Source: Gordius sp. MW1
Taxonomy: Eukaryota; Nematomorpha; Gordioida; Gordea; Gordiidae
Reading direction: 5' to 3'
Length of the DNA stretch: 64,000 nt
Assembly (NCBI GenBank): GCA_964036665.1
Contig: OZ038531.1
Span: 7,750,168-7,814,167, forward strand
A program made the translations under genes and the position numbers. The notes under the pieces were generated by a model. The model worked only from the letters and a program-made list of their open reading frames with translations, was not told the DNA's origin and ran no database searches. Of this stretch, positions 57,001-60,000 are shown piece after piece. Positions within the stretch are counted from its first letter, which is position 1. Every line of letters starts with the position of its first letter.

Positions 57001-60000
57001 GTTTATAATTTACTTATCAATTTATAGGTTATGGAACCATTAGCTAAATCTTTGCGCATTTTGGAAGGAGATAAATCCGTAATTAGGATATCTTCTACCA
57101 ACAATAACAGTACTAATAAAAGGTTGTGTGATTTAGATATATGCCTACCATTAGTGAATGCAATTATACAAGGGATTGAAAGAAGGTTTTATATATATAA
57201 TAAACTTTAAATTATTATTTGTATTTAAAAAGATTCCCAAATTTATATGACGATAATGTTATTGCAGCAGCATTCTCAACCCTTTATTTAAAACAAATCT
57301 CAGTTGGTGCGATCAAGATGAAAACAAACCTATACTAAAAAGAATTATTCGATTAATTGAAAGTCAAATCACGACAGGCGTAAAAGAAAAAGAAGTCATG
57401 AACTAAAAGACTTTGATGATTTTTTCGAAATAAATAATAAAGAACATAAAACAACTTTTCAGGATTTTCACAAATCCACTGATACAACTTTGGATATATT
57501 CCAACAATTTACTTCACTCAAGAATTTGTTCATCAAATACAATACTCCTATACCTTCAAGTGCTCCTATAGAACGTATGTTCAGCAAAGCCAAGGCACTA
57601 TTAAGTGAAAGAAGGGGTAACTTGACGGATAATCACCTTTAAATGCTTTTTCTCATGAATGTGAATAAAATGCTATGTTGATTTATATTGTTATTGTATA
57701 TCGATTATTTTTATAATTATAATAAATTCATAGGTTTTTGAATTAGACAAAATAAAGGTTATGCATTGAACATTACTCTTTATTATGTTTTGTTATAGTG
57801 CAATCAAAATTTATGTGCGAATGCGCGCCGCGCACCTTAATACTGATGCGAGTGCGCGCACCTTTGTTAAAACTGGTGCGAGTGCGCGCACCGGATTTTC
57901 CTCAATGTGTGAGTGCGAGTGCGGCACCGGTTTTAAGTGCGTTTAACAACTTTGTTTAATTTAATGATATTTATTTAGATACGTATACATGGGAGTAGCC
58001 AGGAAGGGGGGCAGGCCCTTAAATGACGGAATTTTTTTTGCCACCCCCTAATTGAACCTTTATACATTTGCCACCCCCCCTAATCCAAAACCTGGCTACA
58101 CCCATGTACGTATATTACACCTAAATATCGATAAGAGAAGAGTGTAGTCAATTTAAGCAATTCGCTGGCATTTATAAGTGTTGAGAAATGTTTATGGCAT
58201 TAGGCTTTTTTTAAACTTGATTAGATATATAATTACTGCGAGAGCTGCAAGCATTTTTGTTACAATCTGAAGACGTTTAATTCATTTAACCATTAATGGT
58301 ATTAGATTCAAATTGATAAACATTTACAAAAGCTTTTTTCACTTTTTTTGGATATATGTTACGTTTTAAATGTGCAGAAATAGTTTATCATTTTTGTTGC
58401 TTTAAGTCATTTTTATAAAATATAGGTAGGCCCAAAATAGTAGATATTTTTTCCCCTCATTTCATATATCCCACATTATAACGTAAATGATTTAGAAGAG
58501 ATGATTCAAAATTATTGGTGCTAATTTTGCGATGTTTTTAACCAAAATAACGTATTGCTTTGGTGGTGCTTATTTTATTATTAACAACTTCTTATTAATG
58601 CATTATAACAAGTTATCGTTAAATAATTAAAATAGTTAGTCTTTAGCAGTTAATCTATTTTATAAATGAGCCTTAATTTATATTAGCCCATTTTTTAACT
58701 CCAGGCACCCAAAGGGTGCTCCTTAGTGTAGAATTTTTTTGTATAAAAAAATGTTATTAAATAAATTAGGACAAATTACAAATCCTGTTTCTTCTTTTAA
58801 TTATCGAAAAGTTTCAACTTCTTACTATGAAAAATTGAGCCGAATGATTGTATTTTGTATATTATTTCAATAATTAATTTTATGGGCTCGTTTTTCATTG
58901 TCCATCCTGTCCAATTAGTGATTTTTTAATAATTGCCGTGTGTTACAATAAGCGATTTTAATGGTTATGACTTATGCTTCTGTAAAAAACTTTTATTTTG
59001 ATTTCGCATTTTAACCAGCTAATGACCGCTAGTTGCCTTTAATTTTTTCGACCTCGCCCGAGCCGAAAGTCCATTTTTTTGGGGCCGACTGATTACCTTT
59101 ATAAATGAATTTATTTTGTCAACTTGTGTTGCCTTATAACGAATAATTGCGAAACTGGCTGAAAAATTCCCTGCAAATTAATGATGACCGCTGCTTACTT
59201 TTACTTTTTGTGACCCCTGCCAACCAAAACCCATTTTTATTTTTATGGCTTATTTTTTTTGATATTAAACATAAAAAATAATTTCAAATTAATTCAAATC
59301 CTATTCCGTTTTAAGACAACGTTTATCCCAAGCTTGAAAAATTTATACGTTGTATTATTAAGCATTACAAAGGTTGCAACGTTGCAAATTTTTTTTCACA
59401 GTCTAAATAATTTATTTCTGATGATTAAAAAATTTTTCAGTCACATATCTTTACTATGCAAAAATTTGTTAAAAAATGGATCTTATTGGTTTAACCTGTT
59501 GCATTTTATTTTACTACGGAGGCCAAAGCCAAACAAATTTATAAAAAATTTCGATTTTAAGATGCAAAACTTTCGCCGTTCAGCTTTAAAAAACAAAGAT
59601 CATAAGTTACAAGGTCCTGCTAACTTTTAAATATAATTGTTAATTGTCTAAAGAACAAATAATTTATTTGCCAGACAATTTAAACAAAAAAAAATTGGTT
59701 GAGCCCGAGCTATATCAAGTGATATAAAGGCACACACAAACATTAACATAAAATCAAAATTTGAGTTAATGTATAAGACTTAAAGTGGCGTGTGGCCCCG
59801 GGAATGCCCCTAATCCAGGTAGGCCCTCTCTGTTATGTTTTTATCAAGATTGGCTACCTTTATTCGTTTCTGTTCCAAAAGAAAGCACTTCAAAAAAAAA
59901 GCTGATCAGAAAAAAAGCTAATAAATCATTTTTGAATATCCCATTGAGGGTTAAGGTTCGGGGTAGTGTTTTAGGTCAGCGTTTTAGGTTAGGGTTAGGA

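Larger units (their letters stand above)
54972..57954 (+). mobile_element. hAT-superfamily DNA transposon, 2,983 bp, decayed
   Basis: Seen: identical 8-bp flanks TTTAATTT at 54,964-54,971 and 57,955-57,962, the target-duplication length of hAT elements. Terminal inverted repeats are CAGAGTTGTTAA on the left and the complement of TTAACAACTTTG on the right (one mismatch). Both subterminal zones (about 54,980-55,105 and 57,813-57,935) are GC-rich and packed with repeats of GTGCG(C/A)GTGCGCGCACC type, likely transposase-binding sites. Between them lies a broken transposase gene. The element sits inside the large intron of the giant gene, in opposite orientation to it. Cut-and-paste movement would have needed an active copy elsewhere. 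Confidence 0.92.
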
